A stretch of 64,000 nt of DNA from Eublepharis macularius (GCF_028583425.1 NC_072795.1:11245001-11309000), one strand, 5' to 3'; shown: positions 20,578 to 31,690, counted from the first letter of the stretch. The notes: a model not told the origin generated them from the letters alone. Made by a program: numbers and translations.

Positions 20578-20603
20578 CATCATCATCATCATCATCATCA
20601 TTT
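20578..20603 (+). repeat. (CAT)n microsatellite
   Basis: Eight or more CAT units in a row within otherwise unremarkable sequence. It explains the methionine run in the minus-strand frame there. The following stretch to 21300 holds only a worn GTGCAGTCTC palindrome remnant near 21078-21150. Confidence 0.8.
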
Positions 20604-21304
20604 TTATTACAGTACCACGACCAATATACAAAAAATTATGAACCACGGAAGTCTGGTTAAAGACTTCAGTTACTGCATTTTTAATTCAGTTATTCTGCGC
20701 TTTCTCTTAAGTTGCTTTAAACTTCTCTTTTTATCTTCCTCATAAATCACTTCTTGACTATATGACCAGGGGGTCAATGTGTTATTTGGCCCATCCACCA
20801 AGGCTGGAGAGGTAGCTAAACCTGGAGTGCCTTCAGTAGTTGACTGGGCCAGGTGCGCTACTCATTATCATTATCAGCATTACAAATTTATATCAGTTTC
20901 ATGCTAGTTCAAAAATACTGAGAATTGTCATTTGGCGAGGGTGCTGCTGAGAACAGTCTCTTTGAAATTTCATAGAACTACAGTTCCCAGAATTCCTAGG
21001 GAGAAGGAAAAACTCTTACTGTAGATATAACCTAGAAAGAAATGCTCTAAAACTCATAGTTTCTTAAAACAATTATGGTGCAGTCTCAAGCAGAGTTATT
21101 CCATTCAGTCAATTTAGAATAGAGTTGCAATGCAAGCCGTTAAAAGGGCTTCCTACTTATCACCAGCCCCAAAAAAGTTTAATTAAATAAAAAGCTTTTT
21201 CTATCAGTTCTGAAAAATAATTAGGTTTGAGTGTTCCTTTTTCAGATAGAAATGGATTTTATTTTATTCATAAAATTTCTGGATCATCATTGTCCTTAAA
21301 GTGC

Positions 21305-21543
21305 TCAAAACATTTATTTACTTCATCTATAACCCACTTTCCTTTCCCAGGGGGACCCAAAGTGGCTTACAGCATTCTCCTCTGCTCCATTTTATCCTCA
21401 CAACAACCCTGTGAGGTAGGTTAGGCTGAGAGAGTATGACTGGCCCAAGTTCACCCAGAAAGTTTCCAGGGCATAGTGGAGATTTGAACCTGGGTTTCCC
21501 ATATCCTACCCTGACACTCTAATTACTACACCACAATGGCTCT
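21305..21543 (-). repeat. tRNA-derived SINE, near full length
   Basis: On the minus strand: AGAGCCATTGTGGTGTAGTAA head, GGTTCAAATCT B box, GTCATACTCTCTCAGCC body and a TATAGATGAAGTAAATAAATG tail. Confidence 0.8.
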
Positions 21544-21559
21544 CAGGACAAAAGCTATT

Positions 21560-21751
21560 GGCCATTTCCAGACGGCTTACCTGCCCCCGGAACATCATGC
21601 CATGTTGCGGGGAAAACGCGAAATATCGCGTTTTCTTGCGTGAGTTTTGCGCGACATCGCGCAAAACTTGTGCGAGAAAACACGATATTTCACATTTTCC
21701 CTGCAACATGGCGCGACGTTCCGGGGGCAGGTAAGCCGTCTAGAAAGGGCC
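21560..21751. mobile_element. CpG-containing foldback MITE, 3-bp target duplication
   Basis: A 192-bp palindrome: GGCCATTTCCAGACGGC at the left and GCCGTCTAGAAAGGGCC at the right, with centre arms AAAACGCGAAATATCGCG and its complement. ATT flanks both ends. The centre is related to the element nested at 33723-33934, although the outer arms differ. Confidence 0.8.
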
Positions 21752-21858
21752 ATTGTTTAGAAATAAAAACATCAGGTCTTTACTAGACAAAATTGTAGAT
21801 GACCATGGCCAATTGCGGGGGGGGGGGAGCTCAAAACAACAGTAATGTTATGTTACAG

Positions 21859-22115
21859 CAGGGCTTTTTTTTCAGTGGGAATGCAGTGGAACGGAGTTCC
21901 AGCACATCTCAAAACTGGTCACATGTCCGGTGGCCCCGCCCCCTGATCTCCAGGCAGAGGGGAGTTTAAATTGCCCTCCGCACCACCTGCGTGGAGGGCA
22001 ATCTAAACTCCCCTCTGTCTGGAGATCAGGGGGTGGGGCCACCGGCCATGTGACCATTTTCTCCTAAGGCAACCCACTGAGTTCCACCACCTCTTTTCCC
22101 AGAAAAAAAGCCCTG
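21859..22115. mobile_element. hAT-type MITE, CAGGGCTTTTTTTC family
   Basis: CAGGGCTTTTTTTTCAGTGG and CCCAGAAAAAAAGCCCTG form the termini. An inner palindrome (TGATCTCCAGGCAGAGGGG and its complement) fills the middle. No matching target duplication was found, unlike the copies at 24389, 31737, 51513 and 60052. The following 22116-22837 stretch is unassigned. Confidence 0.8.
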
Positions 22116-22837
22116 ACTAACCCAAACTGACTGTGCTTAGCTTCCAAGATCTGGCAAGCTGTGACTAAAACAGGATGTTATTGTGGTTGTTTTTTAGGTC
22201 TTCATTGTGGTTGTTTTCAGCTGATTCTCTGTGGATCATGCTGGTTTTCAGTTGCTTATTTGGTTCTGCTTTAGCTATTCCTGTTTTTTTTACAGCTGAA
22301 CCAGATGCAGCATAAGGTTGTATGTGATCTTCTGTACTTAAGTGGTCTAAGTGGATTATTGATCGCTGGCCAGATTTAAAGAATGATTTTAATGATTTTA
22401 AAAAAGAGAACATTAAAAAACTTTAAATGGTTGGAGGTGTTATATTATTCATTTCTAGTGACTTTACAGGCATTGGCCAATAGGTAGCTATGATACTTGC
22501 CTAACCGCAGTATGCGTGGCCCTCCAAAAGCAATTGGGCAGAAAGTGAGGTGGTGGGTCGGAAATACAGTTTCCAAGTGACAAAAGATTAGGAAAATAAT
22601 ACATCCATGCAAAGGATGTACTGCTGTTTGTACTGGGGGTGGGAGAGTAATAGATATTTGAATTTTACGTAGCTACAGACTACAGCTGTCACAGCTGTTT
22701 TTTCACCCTGCTGCACTTCAGTGGTTACCACTTCCATGGCAAAGAAATATGATGACATGCATTACCAGAGAGAAAAGGAGACAGTAGCTTGCTGCTTTGG
22801 TGGCAGACGCAGGTTGGCGGTAATGTTTAGTCCCAAC

Positions 22838-23284
22838 CAGGGGTCATTTTGTAGAAACAGAGCTGGAGGAACTCATTGGCATAACTCATTAGCATAACTC
22901 ATTAGCATATGCCACGCCCCTTGACAGCACTGAAATGTGTTATTGGCATAACTGATTTGCATATGCCACACCTCCTGACATCACCTATCCTGGCTGTTTT
23001 GGACCCAATCCTGGCCATTCAGGGCCGAAATTGGGCCCAAAATGGCAAAAAGGGGCTGAAAATGGCCGCAAAGGGGCCCAAAATGGTCAGGATCGGGCCG
23101 CTGCTGAGTGGGAGAGTGATCCACCACCTGTCAGAGGCCCGATCCAGGCCGTTTCAGCCCCAATCCAGGACGAAACGGGCCCAAAATGGCCAAGAGTCAG
23201 GTGGGCAGGGCCATATGACATGTGACCTCTTTGGGGAACTGCCGGAACTGCGTTCCTGTGAGTCCCCCCTCGAAATGAGCCTTG
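22838..23284. mobile_element. hAT-type MITE, CAGGGGTCATTT family
   Basis: It begins CAGGGGTCATTTTGTAG, continues with AACTCATTAGCATATGCCAC repeated in variants, has a centre rich in GGGCCCAAAATGGC and ends CTCGAAATGAGCCTTG. The termini match those at 54793, 57551 and 61641. Frames inside are repeat shadows. Confidence 0.75.
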
Positions 23285-23353
23285 CTCTTATCTCTTCTGT
23301 TTGCACTTGACCCCTGCTTGCTGAATTAAGCAGCTCTCCAGGTGTGTTGCATG

Positions 23354-23572
23354 GCAGGGTGGCCAACTATGGGTTGGGAAATTCATGGTGTTTTTAATGG
23401 GTGGACCCTAGGGAGCATAGAGTTTGGGGAGGGCCCTCAGCAGGGTGTAATGCCATAGAGTCCATCTTCCCAGACAGCCATTTTCTCCCGGAGAACTCAT
23501 CTCTGTAGTCTGGAGATTGGTTGTAAATCTGGGAGATCTCCCGGCCCCACCTTGGGTTGGTAACCTTATGAG
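23354..23572. mobile_element. hAT-type MITE, TAGGGTTGCC family
   Basis: Reversed family copy with GGGTTGGGAAATTCATGG at the left, ACAGCCATTTTCTCCCGG in the middle and CTTGGGTTGGTAACC at the right. Outer bases have decayed. Confidence 0.65.
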
Positions 23573-23925
23573 AGTGAATGAAAGGACAGAGAGGAGAATG
23601 TGTTGGTGAAACCTAGCATTCCTTTCCAGATTTGTATTTAATGATTCAGAGAAATATTTGGGTTGGCAACCCTGAACATGAGTGAAATAGAATGCAGAAA
23701 ATCCCAATGTATCCAGAGACCAATTCGTCTGCATGTTTCTGTATATAAAATGGTGTGGAAACTTATTAGAGTAGCAATACTATGCTACATGGATTTGGTA
23801 AGAGGCGAGGGAAGAAATAGCACACGTATTGTTTGTAGAGACTTGCTGCTTTCTCAAAACATTGAAGAAATAAAAATCTGTGTGATGATATATAGAGCAC
23901 AACAGACAAGGAGAAAAGTTTGCTA

Positions 23926-24118
23926 ATTCTGAGTTTGGAAACTCCAGGAGATTTCGGGAGCCCGGGGAGGGCAGAGTCCGTAGAGAGAAGGGACCGCAGG
24001 GGCAAATAATGCCACAGGGGCTGCCATTTCCTTCAGAGGGACTGATCTCTGCACTCTGGAGATCGGCTGTAATTTTGGGAGGTCCCCAGGCCTCGCCTGT
24101 AGGTTGGCAACCCCACAA
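23926..24118. mobile_element. hAT-type MITE, TAGGGTTGCC family (old)
   Basis: GAAACTCCAGGAGATTTCGG, GGGGCTGCCATTTCCTTC and TAGGTTGGCAACCCC mark the copy. It is well diverged. Confidence 0.6.
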
Positions 24119-24388
24119 CTTTAGAGAAGATAAAGGGAAGTCTCGAGATTAATTGGTTTGCTGATGGGGGCTTTTCTGATGAGATTGGTGTGTGTGCTGC
24201 TGAGCCGCACAATAAAGGAACTGTGTGTTCATTGAGGGGGCTGGCAGCCAAAAGATGAACTGCTCCTTCTGCCACAGTCAGCAATTTTTTTTTCTTATTT
24301 CAGAGCCACAAGGATGAACTGTATGACCACATGGAGCAGAGGAACAGCTCAGCAGGTGCTGCACCCTTCCTATTCTTTCTAGTGTGCT

Positions 24389-24688
24389 CAGGGCTTTTTT
24401 TCTGGGAAAAGAGGTGGTGGAACTCAAGACCGCACAATGACGTCACTTTGGGTCAGCTGGAACAAGGGGGGAGTTTTTTAAAGTTTAAATTGCCCTCGGT
24501 GAAAATGGTCACATGGCTGGTGGCCCTGCCCCATGATCTTCAGACAGAGGAGAGTTTAGATTGCCCTCTGCACCGGTGGCAAACTCCCCTCTGTCTGGAG
24601 ATCAAGGGGCGGGGCCACTGGCCATGTGACCATTTTTAAGAGGTGCCGTAAGTCCGTTCCACTGCGTTCCCGCTGAAAAAAAGCCCTG
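24389..24688. mobile_element. hAT-type MITE, CAGGGCTTTTTTTC family
   Basis: 300 bp with AGTGTGCT before and AGTGTACT after (7 of 8 identical). The left arm carries CGCACAATGACGTCACTTTG, also present at the far end of the copy at 60052, showing opposite orientations of one asymmetric master element. Confidence 0.85.
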
Positions 24689-24897
24689 AGTGTACTGGAG
24701 CCTGCAAATAAATTTGCTTTTGGAAAGGAAGTAATCTCTTTGGTGATAAATGTACAAGTTGGGTAATGCAGGAGCCTGGTAAAAAATTGTAAGTCCCCAA
24801 AACTAACTAAAGGGACAAGATAGTTCTGATGGCAGCAGTTCTGTCTTTAAACATGGAAGTGTCCCAACATTCTGAAATGGGGCAAATCCAATGATAG

Positions 24898-25540
24898 TAA
24901 GGTTGCCAGGTCCAATCTGGGAAATTCCTAGAGATTTTGGAGGTGAAGCCTGGGAAGGACAGGGCTTGGGGAGGGGAGGGGCCTCAGCTGGGTTTAATGC
25001 CATAGAGTCCACCCTCCAAGGCAGCCTGGAGATCAGTTGTCATTCCAGGAGATCTCCAGCCACCACCTGAAGACTGAACACACAAGAGCTGCTCCGGGAA
25101 TATAGAACCTACAACCAACGCAACCTACCCGGAGTAAACAATTTCAAAATTTTGGAAGCCGCGTGGCTTCTTGAAACGCAGACTTCTACATACTTTGGAA
25201 TTCTCCAGAGACTGTTCTTTACAGTTCTTGTATAAATTCGGCTTGAACACTTGTATGCATTCTTCATGTTGGAATGAAATATGATTGTATGAAATTTGTA
25301 TTTTTGTAAAGAAATTGTACTGACTTTACAGATTATGGTCTTTTCCACCAGTTGGATGTTGTTAGTAAGACATATTTATATCTGTTGATGGAATAGTAGA
25401 TAATGATTGGATTTATTATTGAGCACTGTTGCACTTTATATCTATAAAATTGTCAAAAATTTGTAACAATTTTGGAATTGTTTACTCCGGGGAGGTTGCA
25501 TTGGTTGTAGGTACTACCTGAAGACTGGCAACCTAGATAT
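24898..25540. mobile_element. hAT-type MITE split by a later insertion
   Basis: The left part runs from AAGGTTGCCAGGTCC to ACCACCTGAAGACTG (25076). The right part resumes at 25513 with ACTACCTGAAGACTGGCAACC. The interruption is the element at 25077-25512. Confidence 0.75.
25077..25512 (+). mobile_element. Penelope-like terminal insertion, 15-bp target duplication
   Basis: The 436-bp insert lies between 15-bp direct repeats (25062-25076 and 25513-25527, 14 of 15 identical). Near its left end is CCTACAACCAACGCAACC, complemented at its right end by GGTTGCATTGGTTGTAGG. At 25154-25179 a GAAGCC/GGCTTC hairpin is followed by TTGAAACGC, the layout of stem II and the GAAA core of a hammerhead-like ribozyme as known from Penelope-like elements. 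No protein frame is present. The class assignment is inferred. Confidence 0.55.
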
Positions 25541-25670
25541 CAGCAAAAGGGGTACAAAGGTAAGAAGTTCAGAATCTGCACCCTGCTAGTGACTTGCTTT
25601 CCTCCATCCAATTTCCCCCACCTCTGATATCAGAAGTGACCTCTGTTAAGAGAAAAACACATGGGAAAAT

Positions 25671-25808
25671 TAGGGTTGCCAGCTCCAGGTTGGGAAATTG
25701 GGCATAGCCTGGGGAGGGAAGGATTTGGAAGAGGAGAGAAACGTCAGTGAGGGGACTGGGATGTTTGGAGATCAGTTCCAGGCCTCAGCTGAAGTTTGGC
25801 AACCCTAG
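25671..25808. mobile_element. hAT-type MITE, TAGGGTTGCC family, internally deleted
   Basis: TTAGGGTTGCCAGCTCCAGG and AGTTTGGCAACCCTAG are well kept. The interior is shorter than in other copies (about 137 bp). Confidence 0.75.
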
Positions 25809-25959
25809 GGAAGAGAAGCTGTAACACGGGAAGTTGTGTACACAAGGAAGTGTCAGTGCCCCCCATCCACAGCCCCCATTTGTTAAACTGGGTCCATATC
25901 TCTTTCTTTTTGTACAATAGGAGCAGCCGATTTAAACACAGAGTTGTCATCACATCTAA

Positions 25960-26193
25960 GGGCCAAGCTACAAGTGACAAATGACACAGGTTGGACACTT
26001 GTCAGCTTCCCTCAAGTTTTGATGGGAAATGTAGGCGTCCCGGTCTTGCAGCTTGGCTCTCTGACTGCTGTCCAACGGACTTTTCAACTGTCACTTGTCC
26101 AACATTCCACCAAGCTGCCTACATTTCCCATCAAAACTTGAGGGAAGCAGACAAGTGTCCAATCTGTGTCATTCGTCATTTGTAGTCTGGCCC
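25960..26193. mobile_element. Harbinger-like foldback MITE, 234 bp
   Basis: Starts GGGCCAAGCTACAAGTGAC and ends with a diverged complement (TGTAGTCTGGCCC). TAA lies on both sides (25957-25959, 26194-26196). It has the extra centre block AAGTCCGTTGGACAGCAG-like (seen reversed), shared with the 37928 copy, so there are two size classes, 202 and 234 bp. Confidence 0.85.
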
Positions 26194-26209
26194 TAATTTG
26201 ATCTAGAGA

Positions 26210-26330
26210 GATCAAGGTGGGTAGCCTTGTCCGTCTGTCTGCAGCAGTAGAAAAGAGCAAAAGTCCAGAAGCACCTATGAGATTAACAAAATGTGTGGTA
26301 GGGCAGGAGCTTTCATGATAAGAGCTCAGG
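26210..26330. repeat. Interspersed repeat, GTGTTGGTCTG type (partial)
   Basis: GATCAAGGTGGGTAGCCTTG, CAGCAGTAGAAAAGAGC and GTCCAGAAGCACCTATGAG. Same start as the copies at 52425 and 56705. Confidence 0.65.
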
Positions 26331-26888
26331 ATTTAATACGCAGTGCTCTGACATATTTATTTAATGAATGAATTCTCAATACAACCCTCCATTATTTGGA
26401 GGGTTTACTGAGCACAGGCCTGGTATGGTGAGGTCTAAAATCTGCCTTCCTTGTTGTTCTTCCAGCGCTTGGGAGAGCAGAAGGGAAAGCGGATTAAGAT
26501 TATATTTCTTTCAGGATGATCATCGGGACATCAACAATTCATGGGACTGACCAGCCACACAACTATTAGTCAAATGCTGCCGTCTGTATTTCATTTAAGG
26601 TATTTCTGTAATGCTTCTCCAGAAAGAATTGTATTTGAGGTGGTTTACAGACTATTATAATAACAAAAATGCAATACCGCTAAAAATAGACAACAAAACC
26701 AATGTACTACTGGATTCTTCCCCTGCTTCCCTCGTCTTGGGGAGGGGCATTAGCTAACCACAAGTCCTTACGCTACGATCTTGTTTTATACTTCATGAAT
26801 GGTCAGAATATCTACAATTAGGACAGATTGCAGCGCTCATGCACTGCAGCCCTTGCCTAGGCTGTTTTTTTTTTTTAAAGTAAGATCA
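26331..26888. other. Unassigned stretch
   Basis: No gene or family recognised. A poly(T) run lies near 26866. Confidence 0.3.
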
Positions 26889-26891
26889 TCT

Positions 26892-27160
26892 GAGAGCCAG
26901 TTGGGTGTAGTGGTTAAGAGCAGCAGGACTCTAATCCGGAGAGGCAGGTTTGATTCCCCACTTCTCCGCTTGAAGCCCACTGGGTGACTTTGGGTCAGTC
27001 ACAGCTCTCTCAAAGCTCTCTCAGCCCCACCCACCTCACAGGGTGATTGTCGTGAGGATGATGACAACACACTTTGTAAACCACTCTGAGTGGGCGTTAA
27101 GTTGTCCTGAAGGGCGGTATATAAATCTAATGTTGTTGTTGTTGCTGTTGTTTTTATTAT
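26892..27160 (+). repeat. tRNA-derived SINE, full length
   Basis: GAGAGCCAGTTGGGTGTAGTG head, AGGTTTGATTCCCC B box, GTCAGTCACAGCTCTCTC, AAACCACTCTGAGTGGGCG and a GTTGTTGTTG-type tail. The best-preserved copy of this subtype in the window. Confidence 0.85.
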
Positions 27161-28520
27161 TGTTTCATAACAGAAAGGAACAATTGCTGAATTATTTTGC
27201 TGAATTTTTTGGCGCTCACTCTGTATATTTTGCTTCATTTTTTTGAAAAAAATCAAATTTAATTTTTTTTAATTACCTGAAATAACCCAAGCAGAGGTAG
27301 GGTATAAACGTTTTCAAATGGAGGCAGGACTTTGTGAGTACTTAAGAAGCTCATTTAGGAACCGGAAGTGTCCACATAATTGCTTGGATGTGCTATGTCA
27401 AGAAAGCCTTATCATATCCAGCCTCAAAACATGTGTTTTCCGACAATTATGACATGGTTCATACATTATCTATATTGATTGATTTCTCTGTTTTTGATCG
27501 CTGGCAGCCGAATGAATGAACTGTCCCCTCTGGAGAGGACTTTGTTTACTATGATGTGAAAGCTCTGTCCATTGGTATCAGACTGTGATAGCCCCTTCAC
27601 ACTTACAAGTTAAAAATGTGCCTTGGTGATTAGCGCCTATAATGGCCAAGTACATTGGCTTATTTTTTAATAGTTGCAGTGTATTTCCCAAATCTTCAAA
27701 ATGTTCACCATCGTAAAGTTCAATATTCATTACTGTAGGCATCTCAGTACAACTCCAATTCCAGCAGTTCTTTCTGGAAAATCCATACTTTTCAAGTGGG
27801 GTGAGTATGGGGGCACCAGAGGGGTTATAAGAACATAAGCATAGTCTTGCTAGATTATACCAAAGATCCATCTGTCTCAAGAGGTTAGCTGGATTACCCT
27901 GGCAATTTTGCAAACAGGACATGAAGGTAAAAGCTATTCCTTGTTCTTTACTGACTTAAACTAGTAGACACAAAATCAGCCCTGACTCGGTCCTAATGGA
28001 CAGTTTGTGTGTATGCCAAATGTGTTGTGGTATAGTCACTCAGTATAAAATCGGAGGTTTTTTGTTTGGGCAGGAAACTTGTCTTCCAGGCACTCTCAGC
28101 TTTGGCTTCTTCTAGCAGAGTTTCTAGCTCTTGAGATGTGAACAAATTTCTGAAAGTTGGAAGCTTTGAAACAAATTTGCTTTCCTTCTGGCCCCTGCAG
28201 TGGACCCTTTGCTTCTTCTTTGCTCTGTGCTCCCCTGTCCTTTTCAAAATATTCCTGATTCTGTGAAAACCATATGCTTGCTATAAAAATTAAGTATGTT
28301 GTGTTTTTAAAGTTGTATAACAATCCTGCATTCTGCTGCCCATTCTGGAGTCTTTTGGTCCGGTATACAGTTGTTGAAGTTTACATTATTTGTACGGGCT
28401 TCGCCCAGTGTTTTGTCCCCAGTAGATCCTTTTTGAGATTTTTGCCCTCTTCCTTAGCTACATCTGACTGACAAGCAGGCTTGAGAAGAAGCAAGACAGT
28501 ACTTGCTGAGACCTCGCAGC
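27161..28520. other. Unassigned stretch upstream of the candidate exon
   Basis: A short repeat piece (ATCCATCTGTCTCAAGAGG, near 27868) belongs to the dispersed repeat also seen at 58855. A minus-strand frame at 27993-28247 contains SQELETLLEEAKAESAWKT, which looks protein-like, but I cannot name it and it has no visible splice partner. Confidence 0.25.
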
Positions 28521-28874
28521 TCTCTTTTTCCCGGCGGCCAGACTTGTACGGATGGCTGGCCCTTTAATTAGGCTGGGCTTGGAACTGCTCAGTTCCCTTA
28601 CTTCTGGCTCTGAGGAAGCAAAGAGAGAGAGCTGTTACCGCACTGAGGAAGCCTGTACTAGAGAGAGAGTCTGCAGCAGAGAGAGAGAGATTATGTGTGT
28701 AAGCAAGCCACTGAAGGAGGGAGGTATCTGCCAATTCTCTTCTTGAAAACAGAAGAGCAGAGGCTAGGATCTCAGCCTGGATGGCAGGCGCCCGTACAGA
28801 AATGTGCTGATTTCATCCCCATTAATGCATCTTAAACCAGGCAGATTAACATTGCAGACGGCGTGTCATTCTCC
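28521..28874 (+). promoter_or_regulatory. Candidate untranslated first exon of VWA5B2
   Basis: A repeat-free, purine-rich stretch with CCCGGCGGCC near its start, AGAGAGAGAG runs and a strong donor at its end (TCTCCAG|GTAAGC, intron from 28875). The next plausible acceptor on this strand that leads to a coding start is CTCCATAG (49199) or CTGCAG (49204), about 20 kb away, 30-40 bp upstream of the VWA5B2 ATG. No transcript evidence is available, so this rests on the donor and the lack of repeats alone. Confidence 0.3.
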
Positions 28875-29545
28875 AGGTAAGCCCTTAACATTCACGTATG
28901 TTGAGTAACTTTGCAGGGTAGCAAAAAGAGTGGGAGGAGCTCAGTAGCATTGGGAGACAGCAGCTATTTGGGACCCTTGTTCTTTTGGGGAGCCTCTCGT
29001 GAGCAGGATGTGCCTGGTCCATAAGAACAGAGTAACTTTAGCTTGCTTCTGTTTTCTCTCTTTTTTTTCCTTTTAAAAAATGGCTTCGCAAAGAGGATCT
29101 CTTCTATTTGTCCTAATGACCAAGAAACCCATATTGCAGGCGTGACCCACATCTTACGAGCCGGGAAGGCAGCAAATGGAACATGGCACACCAGCCTTTC
29201 AGCTGTGTAGACAGGAGCTGCTGCTGCATTATAGACAGACCTGCACTTTATGTATTGAATATGTACCATATTAATAATTTACCATCACTCATCATAGTAA
29301 ATGTCCTCAGACCTCTGTTAAATCTTTAACTGGAAGCACATAGGACTCTTTTTAGAGATCCTTCTGCTCCACAGCTGGGTTTTTTTTAAAAAAAAAAATG
29401 AGAAATGGGAGAAAAGCACTGGAAATCTTTTTGATACAAGCGACTGGGTTTGAGGTTAGTTGGACGGATTCTCCCTAATTTCCTGGAAACTGACACATTA
29501 GGCTGAATGTATATACTGCAGGTATGATCAGATGTTTAGTAGTTT
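28875..29545. other. Unassigned stretch
   Basis: No recognised repeat or exon. Contains mixed T and A runs near 29060 and 29385. Confidence 0.3.
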
Positions 29546-29550
29546 TATAG

Positions 29551-29640
29551 TGCAATCCTAAACAGAGTTACTCCAGTCTAAGCCCCTTGATTTCAATGGA
29601 CTTAGACTGGAGTAATTCTTCTTAGGGTTGCGCTGTTAGT
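29551..29640. repeat. Short palindromic repeat, GTGCAATCC type
   Basis: TAGTGCAATCCTAAACAGAG at the left and TTCTTAGGGTTGCGCTGTTA at the right, with an inner AGTTACTCCAGTCTAAG and its complement around a CCCCTTGATTTCAATGG centre. Confidence 0.8.
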
Positions 29641-30045
29641 AAAAGCAATCAAATTGTACCCAAGAAGACGGGTGAAATCAAGTTCTCTTTTGTGCCAAAC
29701 TCCTAGGTCTGTGCAACCAATCCAGAACAACTTTGGCAGGCATTTCCTTTGATTCGGGGCTTTTTTAGATATTTTCCATTCCTATTTTCTGCTCGGACTT
29801 ACTGGCAGTGCTGCGAACAGATGGTGGATCCCGGCAGGAGGCTCCATCTTAATGCCTGACATGTCTGTTCTAACTATTTCTGTCAGTAGGTCCAAAAGTC
29901 TGTTTATCTATTTTAGACCTCCCTTCAGACAGGAGAGAAAGGGTTCTGTGAATAGATATATAATAACTTGAGGGGGATTGTCGGTAGCCTCAAGTTGCAG
30001 AAAGGAGGAGAATTGGGGGGGGGGGGATATGTACAGGTGACCTTA

Positions 30046-30136
30046 CAATGCAATCCTAAACAGAGTTACTCCAGTCTAAGCCCATGGAAATCAATGGGCT
30101 TAGACTGGAGTAACTCTGCTTAGGATTTCACTGTTA
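30046..30136. repeat. Short palindromic repeat, GTGCAATCC type
   Basis: Near-perfect hairpin: ACAGAGTTACTCCAGTCTAA pairs with TTAGACTGGAGTAACTCTG across GCCCATGGAAATCAATGGGC. Only 400 bp from the previous copy. A G-run lies at 30017-30028. Confidence 0.85.
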
Positions 30137-30534
30137 GTGTATGTAGTAAGGGCAGTCTCAGGGCAGCCAGTGAAGTATCTCGGATAATCCCGCTTTAGCC
30201 TAATGTCCTTATCTCACAGTCGTGAAAAGGAAAATCTCATCAGTTTGTGTTGGCGGCGCCTTGTTCCTGACGCTTCTCCATCTTCCAGTTGCCTAGAAGG
30301 TGAGCTAGACTGATTGTGCATCTTTGTTCACTTGTTGCTGCGCTCCATGATCTCTGTGGGGTTGTTCACACTCTGTATACTAATGTGTCTACCTGATTTC
30401 GTAGCACTTTCTAGGTGATGGTTTATAAATTTACCTCTTGTGTGGAGCTCAGAAAACGGTGAGAAATTGTTTGGCATGGTTCTGACTCTCCAGTTAAGCC
30501 AGAATGGACCTACGTAGCAGGATTACATGGATTT

Positions 30535-30660
30535 GATTTTTATTTTAATTCAGTGGGGACCCCAAGTAGCTTATATCATTCTGCTTTTATCTTCTCTGCG
30601 ACCCTGTGAGGTAGGTTAGGTTGAGTGTGTATGAGTAGCCCAAGGTCACACATGAAACTG
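30535..30660 (-). repeat. tRNA-derived SINE, 3' part
   Basis: TTTTATTTTAATTCAGTGGG, CCCCAAGTAGCTTATATC and ACCCTGTGAGGTAGGTTAGG are the reversed tail half of the SINE at 21305. Confidence 0.6.
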
Positions 30661-30870
30661 CCTATACTGAATCACATCTATCAGGGCTAGTATTGTCTAC
30701 TAAGTTTGGCGGCGATTCTCCAAATTACCAGGCGGAGTTCTTCCGCATCACCTACTACCTGATCCTTTTAATTGGAGATTCAGGGGACTGCCACTGAGCC
30801 ACAGACCCTCATTCAGCAAACTTCCATTGCAGAGCAGGGGTTCAAACCTAGCTCTCGCAGAACCCAGTCC
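30661..30870 (-). repeat. SINE of the GCTCAGTGGTAGAGC type, degraded
   Basis: TCACCTACTACCTGATCC, TTAATTGGAGATTCAGGGG and TGCCACTGAGCCACAG are reversed motifs of the tRNA-headed SINE also present at 62419. The head is worn. Confidence 0.5.
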
Positions 30871-30944
30871 AGCAGTGTAATGCAGATCTCTTCCACTTTT
30901 GAGAAAGGATGCAGTAGTATTGATTATTTATCCATGAAACTTTT

Positions 30945-31168
30945 GTTTCAGGTGGGTAGCCAAGTTGGTCTGTAGTAGAAGAGCCAGATTCTAGTCCAGT
31001 TGCACCTTAGAGACCAACTAGATTTCCAGAAGATGAGCTTTCAAGAGTCAAAGCTCCCTTCGTCAGATATAAGAATTGGGAAAGACTCCTAGCTTTTTCC
31101 ACTCTTTGTATCTGAGGAAGGGAGCTTTGACTCTTGAAAGCTTATCTCCTGGAAATTTAGTTGCTTAT
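30945..31168. repeat. Interspersed repeat, GTGTTGGTCTG type, hairpin form
   Basis: AGAGTCAAAGCTCCCTTCG at 31034 is mirrored by GAAGGGAGCTTTGACTCTTG near 31117, giving a foldback of two inverted half-copies. The left half starts CAGGTGGGTAGCCAAGTTGG. Confidence 0.7.
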
Positions 31169-31229
31169 CCATGTAAGTTATCCGCAAATATATAAACAAA
31201 TAGTAGTCACAAATGAGATTAAAAACCAC

Positions 31230-31690
31230 AGCCTTCTTCCAGGATGTGTGTGTGTTATATGCCATCAAGTCACTTCCCACTTATGGTGACCGTATAAATT
31301 AATGACTTCCAAAAAACCCTATCATTAACAGCCTTGCTCAGATCTTGCAAACTGAAGGCCATGGCTCCCAATATTGAGTCAAGCCATCTCATGTTGGGTC
31401 TTCCTCTTTTCCTACAGCCTTCAACTTTTCCTAGCATTATTGTCTTTTCCAGAGAGTCCTGTCTCACCTTGATGTGACCAAAGTACGATAGCCTCAGTTT
31501 CATCAGGTTAGCTTCTAGAGTGAACTCAGGCTTGATTTGATCTAGGACCCACTTATCTGTCTTTTGGGCCATCCATTGTCTCTGTAAAACTCTCCTCCAA
31601 AACCACCTTTCAAATGAATCAACTTTCTTCATTGTCCAACTTTCACATCCATATATAGTAATAGAGACTATTTTAGTATGTATTATCTTG
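31230..31690 (-). repeat. Bov-B (RTE) LINE, 3' terminal fragment
   Basis: The minus-strand frame (31270-31632) contains MKLRLSYFGHIKVRQDSLEK and a GKVEGCRKRGRPNMRWLD block, the conserved C-terminal end of the Bov-B reverse-transcriptase polyprotein. It then runs into a 3' end of the type GGTCACCATAAGTGGGAAG, CTTGATGGC. The fragment is 5'-truncated. The same tail is used by the 5S-headed SINEs here, which probably relied on this LINE for retrotransposition. Confidence 0.85.

Noticed and set aside
27993-28323. Minus-strand frames with a protein-like LETLLEEAKAESAWKT segment
   Set aside because: No recognisable family, two overlapping frames, and no clear splice sites or partner exons.
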